Below, one piece after another: positions 10,506-21,242 of a stretch of DNA of 64,000 bases. Each line of letters opens with the position of its first letter. The stretch's first letter is position 1. The notes under the pieces are model-generated. The model was not told where the DNA came from and ran no database searches. It worked only from the letters and a program-made list of their open reading frames with translations. The stretch is taken from assembly GCA_007115705.1 (NCBI GenBank), contig QXEO01000531.1:9874342-9938341 (forward strand). The letters are read 5' to 3'. The translations under genes and the position numbers were made by a program. This stretch comes from Dactylis glomerata (Eukaryota > Streptophyta > Magnoliopsida > Poales > Poaceae).

Positions 10506-11874
10506 ATTAATCTAAACACCAAGTAGAGTAGACTGCGGACCCAAGATTACTTTTTTCATAAAGTTAAATTTATAATAAATAATTGGATGAATATCACCTG
10601 GTATTATTTTCGCAAGATGTGTGCAGTCGACTTGAATAGCTTAAAGGAGACATAATTTGCTCGAGTTGTCTTAGGCGTCTGCTCTGTACCAAGGCAGCTG
10701 ATATCTGATGAGTTGGATGAGTTGGATCCCCACCTCGCGATGGCTGCCATGAATGTGGCCTTTGTCCTCAAGTCTTAATGCTCCAGGCGATGCATTCCAT
10801 AAAAATTGACATGCAGACTATTAGATCAGAGTAAACTAATTAATTTACGTAATAACCAATGAGAGAGAAAGAGTAGTCTTTCATCGTGGACTTTGTATCC
10901 CGCGACTGCGACAAGGTTGGCCAAAGCAAATCGCCCGCTGCACAGATGAAGGGGCAGCTGCCGGTCTTGGTAAGATCAGCAATTAGCTTCTTGTAATCCT
11001 CACGTAATCATGCCATTAGCGCACCGGCCGCAAAGTCCATGCTTCCGAATTGCCTGGCTTAGTGTAGCAACAATGTAGTCGCTATGAGTTCAGAACAAAT
11101 TCGCTTCCATGTTCCAATCCTCCAAAGATGCGTACACTATGAAATTGATCAGGTCCAGGTTAAATAGTCCATTAATAATTCAAAAAGCAAGGGAGAAATT
11201 CTTTCGCTGTCAAATCAATCCATCACATGCTGCATGTGATGTGCCCGCGCCTCGTGTAGCTGCGTTGTGGCGTAGAATCCACGACCGTCGCACAGCCCCG
11301 CAGATTAGATGCCTCGTGATTAGTTCAACCTGCCTTGAATTTTAACGATTGTGTTCCACGAAGTAGACTTGGCCGCAAGAATAAAGTACTTTGGCGAATT
11401 AACTAGCGGAGAAAAGTTTCAGAAAGATAAAACCTGGTAGGATTTGATAGCTCCGTGGCGATCGATGATGTTGTTGGATCCTCGAGCTAAACCGACAAAA
11501 TCTCAGATGCGATCTGGACTCCATTGCTCAAGACGGGACATGCATAACCAATAAACATGTACGAATACGGAGGATTAGATCCAAGCAAAGATGATCAATT
11601 GATTAAGTAATCGAAATCAATAAAATAAAGGAGAGATTGGGATACGGTGACCCGTTCCATACATGGCGATTAGCATGCTGGTTAGGATATCCATGCGTGA
11701 ACCACGCATGGGGATTAGCTTGCTCCGTTCAGTAGGCTAGGTTAACTTCACGTTGCTTATCGAATCTGAGACGGCTACGCACCGCCGCCGCTGTTGATAA
11801 ATTGCCCGATGCGATTTGGACGTTGCTTGAAGATGATGAAGGAGCCGGCGAGCCCGTAGATCCAGATACCGTCG
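10506..11874. other. 5' internal region of element F, no gene seen
   Basis: About 1.4 kb between the array and the primer site. No open frame shows a recognisable motif. A short minus-strand frame close to the primer site (G-D-D-G-I-W-I-Y-G-L-A-G) is probably leader sequence. Confidence 0.5.
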
Positions 11875-11892
11875 TCCCCACGGTCGGCACCA
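11875..11892 (-). promoter_or_regulatory. Primer-binding site of element F
   Basis: The minus strand reads TGGTGCCGACCGTGGGGA two bases after the 5' LTR. It has the TGG start and length expected for a tRNA 3' end complement. The tRNA type is not certain. Confidence 0.65.
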
Positions 11893-11894
11893 AT

Positions 11895-12319
11895 TGACGA
11901 GGTTCTAACTCGGCAATGCCCATGCTTGAGGGCTTTCGAATCATGGAGCGTTTGTGGGATCCGGCGAACTCGACTGCGGTCGATAAACGACGAGGGGCAC
12001 ACGAAGTTTACCCAAGTTCACATCCCCTCGGTGGAGGATCGCTACGTCCTGCTAGCAATCTAGTATATGACATAGTTGTGTACAGGGAGCCGCCGTAGGT
12101 GGAGGTTGTTTGTCTAGTCTGTTTGAGATCTATCTCTAGGGGGTGCCCCTGGTGGCTTTATATATGCAGCCAGTTAGGAGTTACAAGGGGTTTCTTGACT
12201 TCTACTCCAAGTCGGTGTGTTGGGCCTTGCGGGCTTCATGTATATCCTTCGAGCGGGCTTCTTCCTTGGCAGAAACCAGGTAGGCGAATATCGAGGGCCT
12301 ATTTGTCATTCCTTCGTCA
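11895..12319 (-). repeat. 5' LTR of element F
   Basis: A 425-bp LTR, TGACGAGG...TTCGTCA on the plus strand. The minus-strand TATA box TATATAAAG is at 12156-12164. The right target duplication CCGGT follows at 12320-12324. Confidence 0.88.
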
Positions 12320-12738
12320 CCGGTCCTATTTCCTTTATATTGCTTTCACCTGTTTACTTTACTTGCACTGTTTACTTTACTCGCATACTACTACTGTTTT
12401 CCACTCGATACGCTCATACCCTTTGTTTCAAGCAAACCGGTGAGTTTGACAACCTCATCGTAAGTTGGGAACAAAGTATTTAGTTGTGTTGTGTGCAGGT
12501 TCCACGTTGCCGCTCGCAAAGCAAAGCTTGGACGAGGCGCCCTATAAATTCTCCAGAGCTGCCACGAAGCTAGCGGGCATCACCTTCTGGAGTATTAGCT
12601 TTTTCCTACTGGATTGATAACCTTGGTTTCATACCTGAGGGAAAACTTGCTGCTATATTTATCAAACCTTCTCTTGGGGTTTCCAATTGGCCGGTCATTT
12701 ACATTATCAACTACACGCCAGCAAAACATCAAGTTTTC

Positions 12739-12756
12739 TGGTACCGTTACCGAGGA
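12739..12756 (+). promoter_or_regulatory. Primer-binding-site-like sequence after the E1 LTR
   Basis: TGGTACCGTTACCGAGGA starts seven bases after the LTR end. It is a close variant of the site in element A (TGGCGACGTTGTCGGGGA). A primer site belongs after a 5' LTR, yet this LTR also has internal sequence and a purine tract on its left. Confidence 0.65.
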
Positions 12757-12759
12757 CTA

Positions 12760-15020
12760 AAGAAGAAGAATCACCCACATCAAGACCACACCATCAATGT
12801 CAAGGTCAATGTTCCATTCAAAGCCCAGTGCCCACCAGAAACTCTGAGTGAATGAGCATTCAGAAAATAGATGGATAATGGATTTTGCAGTGTTGGTGTC
12901 ACATAGAATGCATTCAGAGAACTCCACATAATTTGTTTTCTTTAGCATCATTTCCTTGGAGTTTAGTTTTCCATTTAGAAGCAGCCATGAAAAGAATTTC
13001 TGCCTGGGGATCACACATGTCTTCTAGATGTCCAAGATAGGATCTAGAATATCATGTTCACTAATTAGAGCTCTATACAATTTGCTTGTAGAGAAATTAT
13101 TTCCCCATGGAAATCTTCATTCATCATTACTCTGACTGAGGTTCATTTCTTGAGCTTCATTCTGCAATTCATCCAGTTCTTCTTGAGCAACCATGGAGAG
13201 AGGCAGATTGAATAAATCATAGATATTCTTAGAGATCTTAATTCTTGCCTTCTGAACTGATATTGAAGGGTCTTTGGCAAAGGAGTATAAGTGGGGGTAT
13301 TCATCTTCTCTAAGCGACTCCTGCCACATGTCCTTCCAGAATAAAATGGTATCTCCTTTATGGGCTGTGCACATTGTATGTTCTCTGAATAATTCATTTA
13401 GCTTCATACAATCTTTCCACCAAAAGGATCCTTTTGGCTTGCATGCATGGGGGACTTGTCCATTGCTGTAATGGGAGTAGGTGTACCCATGGAACATCAT
13501 GATTGTTATAGAACTTGTGCATGTTTTTCATCATGAGAGCTTTATTATGAATTCTCAGATTAATGACATTAAGTCCACCCTAGTCTTTTGGCATACAGAC
13601 CATATCCCAGTTTGCAAGACATTTTCCTTGGATTTTATCCTCTTTGCTAGCCCGTAGGAACTGTCTGCCACACTTCTCATAGTGGATAAATATAGTAATT
13701 GGGACCTTATGTGAGCACATAGCAAACATAGGAAGTGAGTTGATCACAGAGTTCAGCAGAGTTAGTCTCGCTATATATGTCATCAGAGAAGAAATGCTAG
13801 ATAACCTCTTGTCCAATCTAGTAACCAGTGGCATCATATCATTAACAGTAGGCCTTGTAGTTGCAAGGGGAAGTCCCAAATAGATGAAAGGCAAACTCTC
13901 CACTTTGCAGCAAAAGGATTGAGTAAGGGCCTGGGCATGTTCAATGTCAATATTGATTTGCACAAGAGTAGTTTTGTGGTAGTTGACTTGTAGCCCAGTA
14001 GAAGTGCTAAATAGAGTAAGTATAATTTTCAAACTGTTGAGTTGGGCAACATCTGCAGGCATGATTAATAAAGTGCCATCTGCATATTGGAGGATGGGAT
14101 ATTTTTGACCAAAGTTCTCCTCAAGAGGTAGTCTGAAATTTCCTTGTTGCCATACATAATTCACTGCAGCTTGGAGAAGTTCAGGAGTGTTGACAAACAA
14201 TAATGGGGAAATTGGATCTCCCTGTCTCACTCCTCTTTTACAAATAACTTTTTTCCCTGGGACTCCATTTAGCAGAACAGAGGTGGAAGCTGAATGTAGA
14301 ATGCTTTCAACTAATCTGACCTATTTTGGTCCATATCCTTTGGCTTTAAGCATGGCAATGATTGCAAAGTATTCAACTTTGTCGAAAGCCTTTTCAAAAT
14401 CTATTTCAAGATAATGATTGTTTTTTTTATTTATGATAGATATATAAATATTCAAATGCCCATCCAATGCAGTCTTGAATATTTCTCCCCTTGATGAAGC
14501 CATATTGATTCTTTTGCAAAGTTGGGATAATTATCTGCTGCAATCTGTTTGCCATGATCTTATTGATGAACTTCAATGGAATACTGACCAATGAGATGGG
14601 TCTGAAATCATTCATAGTAGAGGGATCACTTGTTTTTGGAATAAGGGTGATAAATGCAGTATTAATGGCTTCCAAGTTCAACTTCTGTTCATACAAATCA
14701 TTGATCAGTTTGATAAACTCCAATTTAATAAAGGGCCAACATTTTTTAGAAAATGTCCATTAAAACCATCAGGGCCAGGAGCTTTATCAGGTGGAATTTT
14801 CTTTACCACAGCTTCAATTTCTTTTGGTGTGAAAGGATTGTCTAGGTGATGCAGATCATGAGATTCAATAATATCATGAAGGTTAAACTGCATAGAAGTG
14901 GCTTCAAAGATACCCAGCCTATTTTTGTAGGATTCCCAAATAATGGCAGCTTTATGATCATGACTGAATATGAGAGAGTCATCTGATTCCTTTAGATGTG
15001 TACTCAGATTCCTCCTGATA
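12760..15020 (-). pseudogene. L1-type LINE ORF2 fragment: reverse transcriptase and zinc-binding domain
   Basis: On the minus strand the order is a pre-RT region (near 14990-14705, with K-A-P-G-P-D-G-F-N), RT finger and palm blocks (L-I-P-K...N-D-F-R-P-I-S-L near 14640, Q-Y-G-F-I-K-G-R-N-I-Q-D, D-F-E-K-A-F-D-K), then R-Q-G-D-P-I-S-P-L-L-F and the catalytic box near 14090, and finally an RVT zinc-binding domain (W-W-K-D...; F-F-S-W-L-L...C-I-L-C) to about 12760. The catalytic box is Y-A-D-G instead of Y-A-D-D, which would abolish activity. Stops and frameshifts near 14705, 14425, 14320, 13580 and 13117 break the frame. The endonuclease domain and poly(A) end are missing. Confidence 0.85.
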
Positions 15021-15079
15021 GATTAGCGAGTCAAACAATTCAAAGATTCAAAAGAGTTAAAAAATAAAATTTAAAAAAA

Positions 15080-15300
15080 AATTGAACTTTTTTGAAAAAA
15101 TTATAAACAGCGTTAGACTATGCCGACAGGGCTACGCCGAGGGCAAAACCGTCAGCATAGACTACGCCGAGGGCAGAAGCTACGCCGACGATCAAATAGA
15201 ACTACGCCGATGGCAGCCCTCGGCACAGACTACGCCGACGGCAATTGTCGCCTACGCCGAGGGTTGTCGGCTGTCGGCGTCTTGCAGAATTCCTGTAGTG
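15080..15300 (+). mobile_element. Orphan terminus of a CACTA DNA transposon
   Basis: The right edge ends ...TTCCTGTAGTG, the complement of CACTACAGGAA, a CACTA terminal inverted repeat. Inside are six copies of TACGCCGA (15133, 15163, 15181, 15203, 15231, 15253) with inverted TCGGC partners, the typical subterminal repeat field. No opposite CACTA end is visible nearby, so this is a deletion remnant. The A/T-rich stretch 15021-15080 may be part of it. The base triplet after the end is CTC. Confidence 0.78.
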
Positions 15301-15533
15301 CTCAGTAGCACCTGGTGAATCATCTTGTAACTAGATCCTGAAACATTAGTAGACTAATTTGCGTCAAACTGTAGCCCCGCGGCTTATCATTCTGTCTAAA
15401 GTGTATATCGTCTTTGTCCAAAAGTGACCAGGGTTCACAATTCGATAGGGAAGATATATGTCCAGTGAAAATTGATAGATGAGATGAGGCAAATCTCTTT
15501 AATTTTTTCTTCAATACCTTTCTTTGAAATTAC
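15301..15533. other. Unassigned spacer
   Basis: About 230 bp between the CACTA end and the MITE. I see nothing recognisable in it. Confidence 0.4.
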
Positions 15534-15544
15534 GTACATCCTCG

Positions 15545-15958
15545 AGTGCGTCGTTTTGGCACATGGGCTCACTGGAGCCCTTTATTTGAATCTCCAAAAA
15601 AATCTAATTTGAAAGCTATAAAAAATTCCAAAAAAATATGTGTACATAGCCAACTGTATACACTACAATCTTGAAAATTTATAATTCGAGATACCATGTA
15701 TTATATCTTCGGTTAAATAACAAAAAACCAGATCTCGAAACGTGAACAATGTTTCTTTTTTTCCTTTTAAAATTTGTTCAATTTGTTTTTTATCCCGAGT
15801 CTACGTAACAAGGTATTTCATATTAAACATTTCCATGGTTATAGTGTATGTAGTTGGCTACATCAAGATATTTTTTTTGTTTTTTTACTATAAAATTTGA
15901 TTTTTTTTATATTTGAAAAATAGGGCTCCAAGGAGCCTGGGAGCTAATAGCATTTTCT
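15545..15958. mobile_element. 414-bp inverted-repeat MITE, probably Mutator-like
   Basis: The halves are imperfect inverted repeats over nearly the whole length. GGGCTCACTGGAGCCC near the left pairs with the complement of GGGCTCCAAGGAGCC near the right, and TAGCCAACTGTATACACTA pairs with TAGTGTATGTAGTTGGCTA complements further in. GTACATCCTCG occurs exactly on both sides (15534-15544 and 15959-15969), an 11-bp target duplication. Length 8-11 bp suggests a Mutator-type origin. The interior is A/T rich with no ORF. Confidence 0.78.
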
Positions 15959-15969
15959 GTACATCCTCG

Positions 15970-16212
15970 CCCTTTTTTTGCAAATATATTAGTATTTAAT
16001 CCTTCCCTTGGTTTTACAAAATACAGGGTTTACAATGGAAATTAATCATACATTAACGTCTGCATATCTACCTCGTAACTTCTCACTTCTGATCTTTTGC
16101 GATACTAATATACGAATGAGACTACATTTTTTTTGCGATAAAGAAGAATGCGACTATGTAGTGAGCATCCTCCTAAATTTGACAGAGTGCTGTAATACTA
16201 TACAGTATAACT
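15970..16212. other. Unassigned spacer
   Basis: About 240 bp between the MITE duplication and the first recognisable LINE codons. It may include LINE 5' sequence. No motif seen. Confidence 0.35.
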
Positions 16213-16887
16213 GACGAGGACTCTATGCATAGGGCTATGCGTAGGAAGGCTGAGCTCAACCTTGACTACTCTGGTATTGTTACACCTTCTGAAGCAAAAT
16301 CTTTTCTTTCTTTTTCAACACCAGATATTTCTTCTAAACTGAATAGGGTAGGAGTTAGGATTGGTAGCTCTGAAAAAGAAATAGTTGTTTCTTCTAATGT
16401 CTTGAGACGTATGGAGGTTGACCGTCTCACGGTTACTCCTAAGGTCTCGACATTTTCTAACACCCACCTATGTTGACGATGAGGAAGCGATTACCACAAC
16501 AGATGGTCAGCTTCTCTCACATTTGATTGGGGAGGTGTCAGATGTGATTATGGATGAGGCTAGGCTGAGTTCATTATATGAACTAAAAGCATCAGGCCGG
16601 AAATCCGGATCATGTTCTAGCAAGAAGGGTAAAAAACCTAGGAAACGGGTAAAAGTTTCCCATTCAGCAATTGTTTCCAGATGAATGGCATGTTCTCAAA
16701 TAGCAGAGGTCTTGGCGACTTGGCTAAATATTTGTTTTTTGCTAATTGTATTTGGGAACATTATTTAGATTTTCTTGCCATTTCAGAAACGGGTAGACGA
16801 GATTTTACACAAAGTTTCCTTACCCGCCTTTCAGGCGGAATGGACTTTGTGTGGCATTCTCGACCACCGCGTGGACGTTCTGGTGGC
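16213..16887 (+). pseudogene. LINE, segment 1: N-terminal region and start of endonuclease
   Basis: An open frame (M-H-R-A-M-R-R-K-A-E...) of the type that precedes the endonuclease in wheat-type LINEs runs to about 16465. It then shifts frame to a Lys/Ser-rich basic stretch ending at 16684. A third frame starts at 16681 with M-N-G-M-F-S-N-S-R-G-L-G-D-L, the first strand of an APE-type endonuclease, followed by S-E-T-G-R (catalytic Glu region). It stops at 16887 in ...P-P-R-G-R-S-G-G, where element A is inserted. The domain nicks target DNA for target-primed reverse transcription. Continues at 34996. Confidence 0.82.
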
Positions 16888-18270
16888 TGATACGTCCAAA
16901 ACGTATCTACTTTCTCGAACACTTTTGCTGTTGTTTATTCTCTAATTTATGTGTTTTGAATACAACTAACACGGACTAACACTGTTTTCAGCAGAATTAC
17001 CCTGGTGTCTTATTTTTGTGCAGAAATCCAACTTTCAGGAAAAATTCCAGAAAATATTGCAAAAATCTTATTTTACCAGAAGACCCACGGAGCCAGAATA
17101 CGAGATGGAGAGGGGCCAGGAGGGCACCACACCACCTGGTGGCGCGGGCCAGGCCTGGCCATGCGAGGGGGTGGTGTAGCCGCCCCTGCCATCTCCTCGA
17201 ACCCCCCTTCCGCCTACATATACCCTTTGACCTGAAACTATCGGGGGTTCAGTGTTTTTCGCAGATAGAGTTTCGATGCGCCGCCACCTTCAGAAACCGT
17301 GATTCGGAACCAGAAACTCCATTCTGGCACCCTGCCGGGACGGGGATTTGGAGGAGATCTTCATCATCATCATCACCGACGTCTCTCCATCAATCATCCA
17401 TGATTCCCCCATCCATGTGTGAGTAATTCCCGCTGTAGGCGAAGGGAATGGTAGGGATTGGATGAGATTATTCATGTAATTGCTATGAGATTGTTAGGGC
17501 ATGGTGCCTAATATCTATTGTTCGTGCTTATGACATTGTTGCAACTTGTTGTGCTTAATGCTTGTCACTTTGGGCCCGAGTGTCATGATCTCAGATCTGA
17601 ACTTGTTATTGTTTTATGATGATAGTTGTTGTTTATGATCTTACCTGCAAGTTGTTTACACATATCGTTGTCCGGAACCCGAGGTCCCAAAGTGACAGTA
17701 ATTGGGATAACCGGAGGGGATGGCTGTGATGTGAGGATCACATGTGTTCACTGAGTGTTAATGCTTTGCTCTGGTACTCTATTAAAATGAGTACCTTAAT
17801 TACCAGTAGATTCCCTTGAGGCCCCCTTGCAAATGGGCTGGTAGGACAGAAGATGTCGTGCAAGTTTTTCATTGCGATCACGTACGACTATATATGGAAC
17901 ACATGCCTATGGTTGTTTAGTACTAGGATGCTTTATCATTATTTATCTGCAATTGCCCATGTCTTGATTATTACATGAATTATCTTGTCCATGCAATGCT
18001 CATTCATCCATCCCTATACCTACAGTATTTAATCCTACAGTTTACTATTGATACCGTTACCGTCTTTACTTTACTATTGCTGCTACTATTTTACTACTGT
18101 CACCACTATAAAACTGTTGCTACTGATAAACCGCTGCGAGCAAGTCTGTTTCCAGGTGCAGCTGAATTGACAACTCATCTGTTAAGGCTTATAAATATTC
18201 TTTGACTCCCCTTGTGTCGAATCAATAAATTTGGGTTTTACTTCCCTTGAAGACTGTTGCGATCTCATCA
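16888..18270 (+). repeat. 5' LTR of element A
   Basis: 1,383 bp, TGATACGTCC...TCATCA. Compared with solo LTR B it lacks CCCTATACTTGTGGG just before the end (GCGATC joins directly to TCATCA). Confidence 0.87.
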
Positions 18271-18281
18271 AGACTATTTTC

Positions 18282-18299
18282 TGGCGACGTTGTCGGGGA
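18282..18299 (+). promoter_or_regulatory. Primer-binding site of element A
   Basis: TGGCGACGTTGTCGGGGA lies eleven bases after the 5' LTR. It is the minus-strand priming site. The related site behind the E1 LTR at 12739 shows that the two elements share a priming type. Confidence 0.78.
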
Positions 18300-18359
18300 G
18301 CATAGCTTTATTTGTAAGTTCACTTGGAATTCATATTGTTCACTGCAATCCATTCATCA

Positions 18360-20864
18360 TGGGTAAACCTCATGATGGAAAGTTTCCTATATTGCCATCC
18401 ACTACAAGAAGAGGTACTACTCTGAACACCTCTGTTGATCTTGATTCGCCATCCTGTGATGAGTAAGTTGCTTACACCATCGCATGCACATGCTACTTCT
18501 TCTGCTGAGTTTGAAAATGCTAGTGATAGTTTTGATGATGCTTCTACTGTGCTTGATGAGAGTGGTTTGTTAGGTTCCTTTTTAGATGCTATAATTGCTA
18601 GGACTAAGCACATGTGAAACACTACTGTTACACCTGTTAGTTCAGCTGAGTCTAGGGAACACCCTAGTAATGATCTTGATGAGGCTTATATTGAGCTAGA
18701 TGATGATTTTATTGATTAATTTCATGCTACTAGTGATGTCGGTGCTATTAGATATCTTCTTGCAAGACGCGCTGTTAGATATAAGTTGTCTCCTAATGCT
18801 AAGTTTGTTGCGTCTCCCATAAATATTAGTGATAAGGATTATGATTTCTCTTTTGATTTGTCTTTCATATCTATTGTTGAGAAAGAACCTTTTTGTGGTA
18901 CTAAAAATGAAATTGCTATGGGACACATGAATGAGCTTTCTTCTTTGAGTAATTTGTTTTCTGATGATACTAAGCTGCGTACTTACTTTGTTGCCAAGAT
19001 TTTCGCTTTTTCATTGAAAGGTACAGCTAAAGCTTAGTTTAATATTTTGTCTCCTGGATCTATTGATAGTCCTATTGCTTTGGTTAATGCTTTCTTTCAG
19101 AAATATTTTCCTGCTAGTGCTCAACATGCTGCTTTGCAGATTTTTTTTGACTTTGAGCAGGTAAAAGGAGAGAAACTGCCTGAATCATGGGCAAGGTTTT
19201 GTTCTTTAATTATTGCACTGCCTGGAGAGCCATTGCCTAAAAATGGACTCCTTGATATATTTTATAATGGACTAACGGTTGAATCTAAGACATATTTGGA
19301 TAGTTGTGCTGGTTGTGTTTTCAGGAAAAGAACTCCTGCTGAAGCTGAAGAATTAATTGCTAAAATAAGTTGGAATTATGATGATTGGACTATGGCTGAG
19401 TCAAAACCAGCGCCAACACCAAAGAAGAGAGGGATGATTGAATTAAATGATGAAGCAAGTTTATTCGATACTTGAGCAAAACTCAGCGCCAACACCAGAG
19501 AAGAGAGGGATGATTGAATTAAATGATGGAGTGATGAGAAAAGCCAAGAAATCTTTTAAGGAGAAGGGTATTAAATCTGAAGATGTGAAGAATCTACCTC
19601 CTATAGAAGAATTATGTAAGCCAATCCCTCGCTCACTATTGAGGTACACTCTCTCCAATGCTTTGATAATAGAGATATTCCTTACTCTAAACCTCCTGAT
19701 CAATGCTTAGATGAGTTTGATAATTTTATTGTTAAGCAAGATAACTTTAATAAAAGGGTGCAGAATCATTTGTTGGAGAAGTCTAGAGCTATTAACAAGT
19801 TGCAGGATATTGTGGAGAGAACCTCCAATGATGTGAAGATGCTTGTTAAACATTTTCAAATGGTTCAGACTCAAACTGATCAGCTTACTAAGGTTCAAAA
19901 AGATTTGCTAGTCAATGCTTCCAGAGAAAAACATGCTTGTGAAATAAGCACAAGAAGTGGTGCTACTACTTAGGATCCTTTATATCCTGAAGGACATCCT
20001 AAGAGGACCGAGCAGGATTCTCAACGTGCTGCAGGTGATGGTATTCCTTCCAAGAAAAAGAAGAAGAAGCATAAAAGAGTTGCAGAATCTTCTGAAATAG
20101 GTAAAAATCCTAATAGTGTTTCTATTTCTGATGCTGAAACCGAAAGTGGTAATGCTTCTGATAAAGAAGAAGTTGAAGAGGAACCAGAAAAGCTTGCTAA
20201 GAATGCAAAGTACACCAAGGAAGATTTCATTGACAACAAGCATGGTAGTGAGAGAGAACCTTGGGTGCAAAAACCAATGCCTTTTCCTGGTAAGAAACAC
20301 AAATCCAAGGAAGAAGAATACTACAACAGGTTTTGTGAATGGATGAGACCTTTATTTTTGCAAATTCCTTTGACTGATGCTATTAAAATGCCTCCTTATT
20401 CGAAGTATATGAAGGATATTGTTACTAACAAAAGGAAGATTCCTAGTGAGGAAATTTCCACTCTACTTGCTAATTACTCTTTTGATGGTAAAGTTCTGGA
20501 GAAGCTTGGAGATCCAGGTATACCAACTATTCCTTGCTCTATTAAAAATAATTATGTTAGAACTGCTTTGTGTGATTTGGGAGCCAAAGTTTGTGTTATG
20601 CCTTTTTCTCTCTACAAGAGACTTGATCTAGAAAAATTGATATCGACTGATATATCTTTGCAAATGGCCGATAAGTCTACTACTATTCCTATTGGTATAT
20701 GTGAGAATGTTCCTGTTCAAGTTGCTAATAATTGTTTGATATTAACTGACTTTGTTGTGTTGGAAATGCCTGAAGATGATAATATGTCTATTATTCTTGG
20801 GAGACCTTTTCTAAACACTACAGGTGCTGTTATTGATTGCAACCAAGGGAAGGTAACTTCCTAA
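18360..20864 (+). pseudogene. gag-protease of element A, multiply disabled
   Basis: It starts at ATG 18360 (M-G-K-P-H-D-G-K-F-P). An extra T near 18466 shifts the frame. In-frame stops follow at about 18615, 18718 and 19035. The capsid core (F-N-I-L-S-P-G-S-I...A-F-F-Q-K-Y-F-P...W-A-R-F) spans about 19035-19400. A 76-bp direct duplication lies near 19408-19530. A coiled-coil region follows, then a stop near 19972 and a Lys-rich linker. The protease domain (20265-20864) has A-L-C-D-L-G-A-K-V-C-V-M-P and I-I-L-G-R-P-F-L-N. The ORF ends at TAA 20862-20864 with no pol behind it. Its role would be particle formation and self-cleavage. Confidence 0.85.
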
Positions 20865-21242
20865 GAAGATTGATAGAAAATATGGTCTAAATTCAATCAA
20901 AAATATTGAGACCATCAAAGTTGGAGAAATTATTTGCTCAAGGCTAAAGCCCAAGGAAGAATATAAAATTGTTATGATTGGGACTATGCCTATCAAGGTC
21001 GAGGTAACATAATCATTTAGTGAAAAGCAAAGTTTTGCTTCTTATAAAATTGGTTTGGTAACAAGACTTGATCAACCTTGTTAACAAAGCAGTTTTTGAA
21101 CGAACGAAACTATGTTTTCACCGCATTTACTTTTCTTTACTCATGCTTCCACCTTGTTCATTTTTGTTTCCGCTGTTTAGTTGCATATTAGAGTATCTTA
21201 GAGCTGCTGTAGACTTGGTTTGAATTTGCTTTCTATTATTCC
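20865..21242 (+). other. Element A sequence after protease, left of element C
   Basis: The first about 130 bp still resembles a decayed C-terminal extension of the gag-protease. The rest is non-coding. It ends in ATTCC, the left target site of element C. Confidence 0.5.

Larger units (their letters stand above)
8022..12319 (-). mobile_element. F: non-autonomous LTR retrotransposon, repeat-rich
   Basis: A 4,298-bp element with two 425-bp LTRs (8022-8446 and 11895-12319) and a perfect 5-bp target duplication CCGGT (8017-8021, 12320-12324). Orientation is minus. A TGG-type primer site follows the right LTR on that strand, a G-rich tract precedes the left LTR, and the TATA box reads on the minus strand. 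The internal 3.4 kb has no gag or pol motif and instead holds two tandem arrays. It fits the class of large retrotransposon derivatives that move with borrowed enzymes. The two LTRs differ at about ten positions by eye. Confidence 0.88.
6799..12731 (+). repeat. LTR of E1, split by element F
   Basis: It begins TGATACGTCTTC after a purine tract and ends ...AAAACATCA before a primer-binding site. The two parts (6799-8021 and 12325-12731) total about 1.63 kb once F and its duplicated CCGGT are removed. The sequence reads through the junction as ...GGACCCCGGT/CCTATTTCC. A TATA-like box lies at 7169. Open frames inside it are not coding. Confidence 0.8.
1..12759 (+). mobile_element. E1: Athila-type Ty3/Gypsy retrotransposon, partial, non-autonomous
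   Basis: The left end lies outside the window. What is visible, in order, is the C-terminal part of gag, a retroviral-type aspartic protease, about 2.6 kb of non-coding tail, a purine-rich tract and an LTR starting TGATACGTC. There is no reverse transcriptase, RNase H or integrase, so the copy would depend on enzymes from another element. It is interrupted by a Helitron (1154-3579) and by LTR element F (8022-12319). The gag-protease is of the Athila type, with D-V-G-A at the protease active site. The LTR resembles common Triticeae Gypsy families such as Fatima, but that name is from memory and untested. Confidence 0.85.

Noticed and set aside
17975..18205. Short open frame in the A LTR with hydrophobic stretch
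   Set aside because: It is a T-rich part of the LTR shared with solo LTR B and interrupted there.
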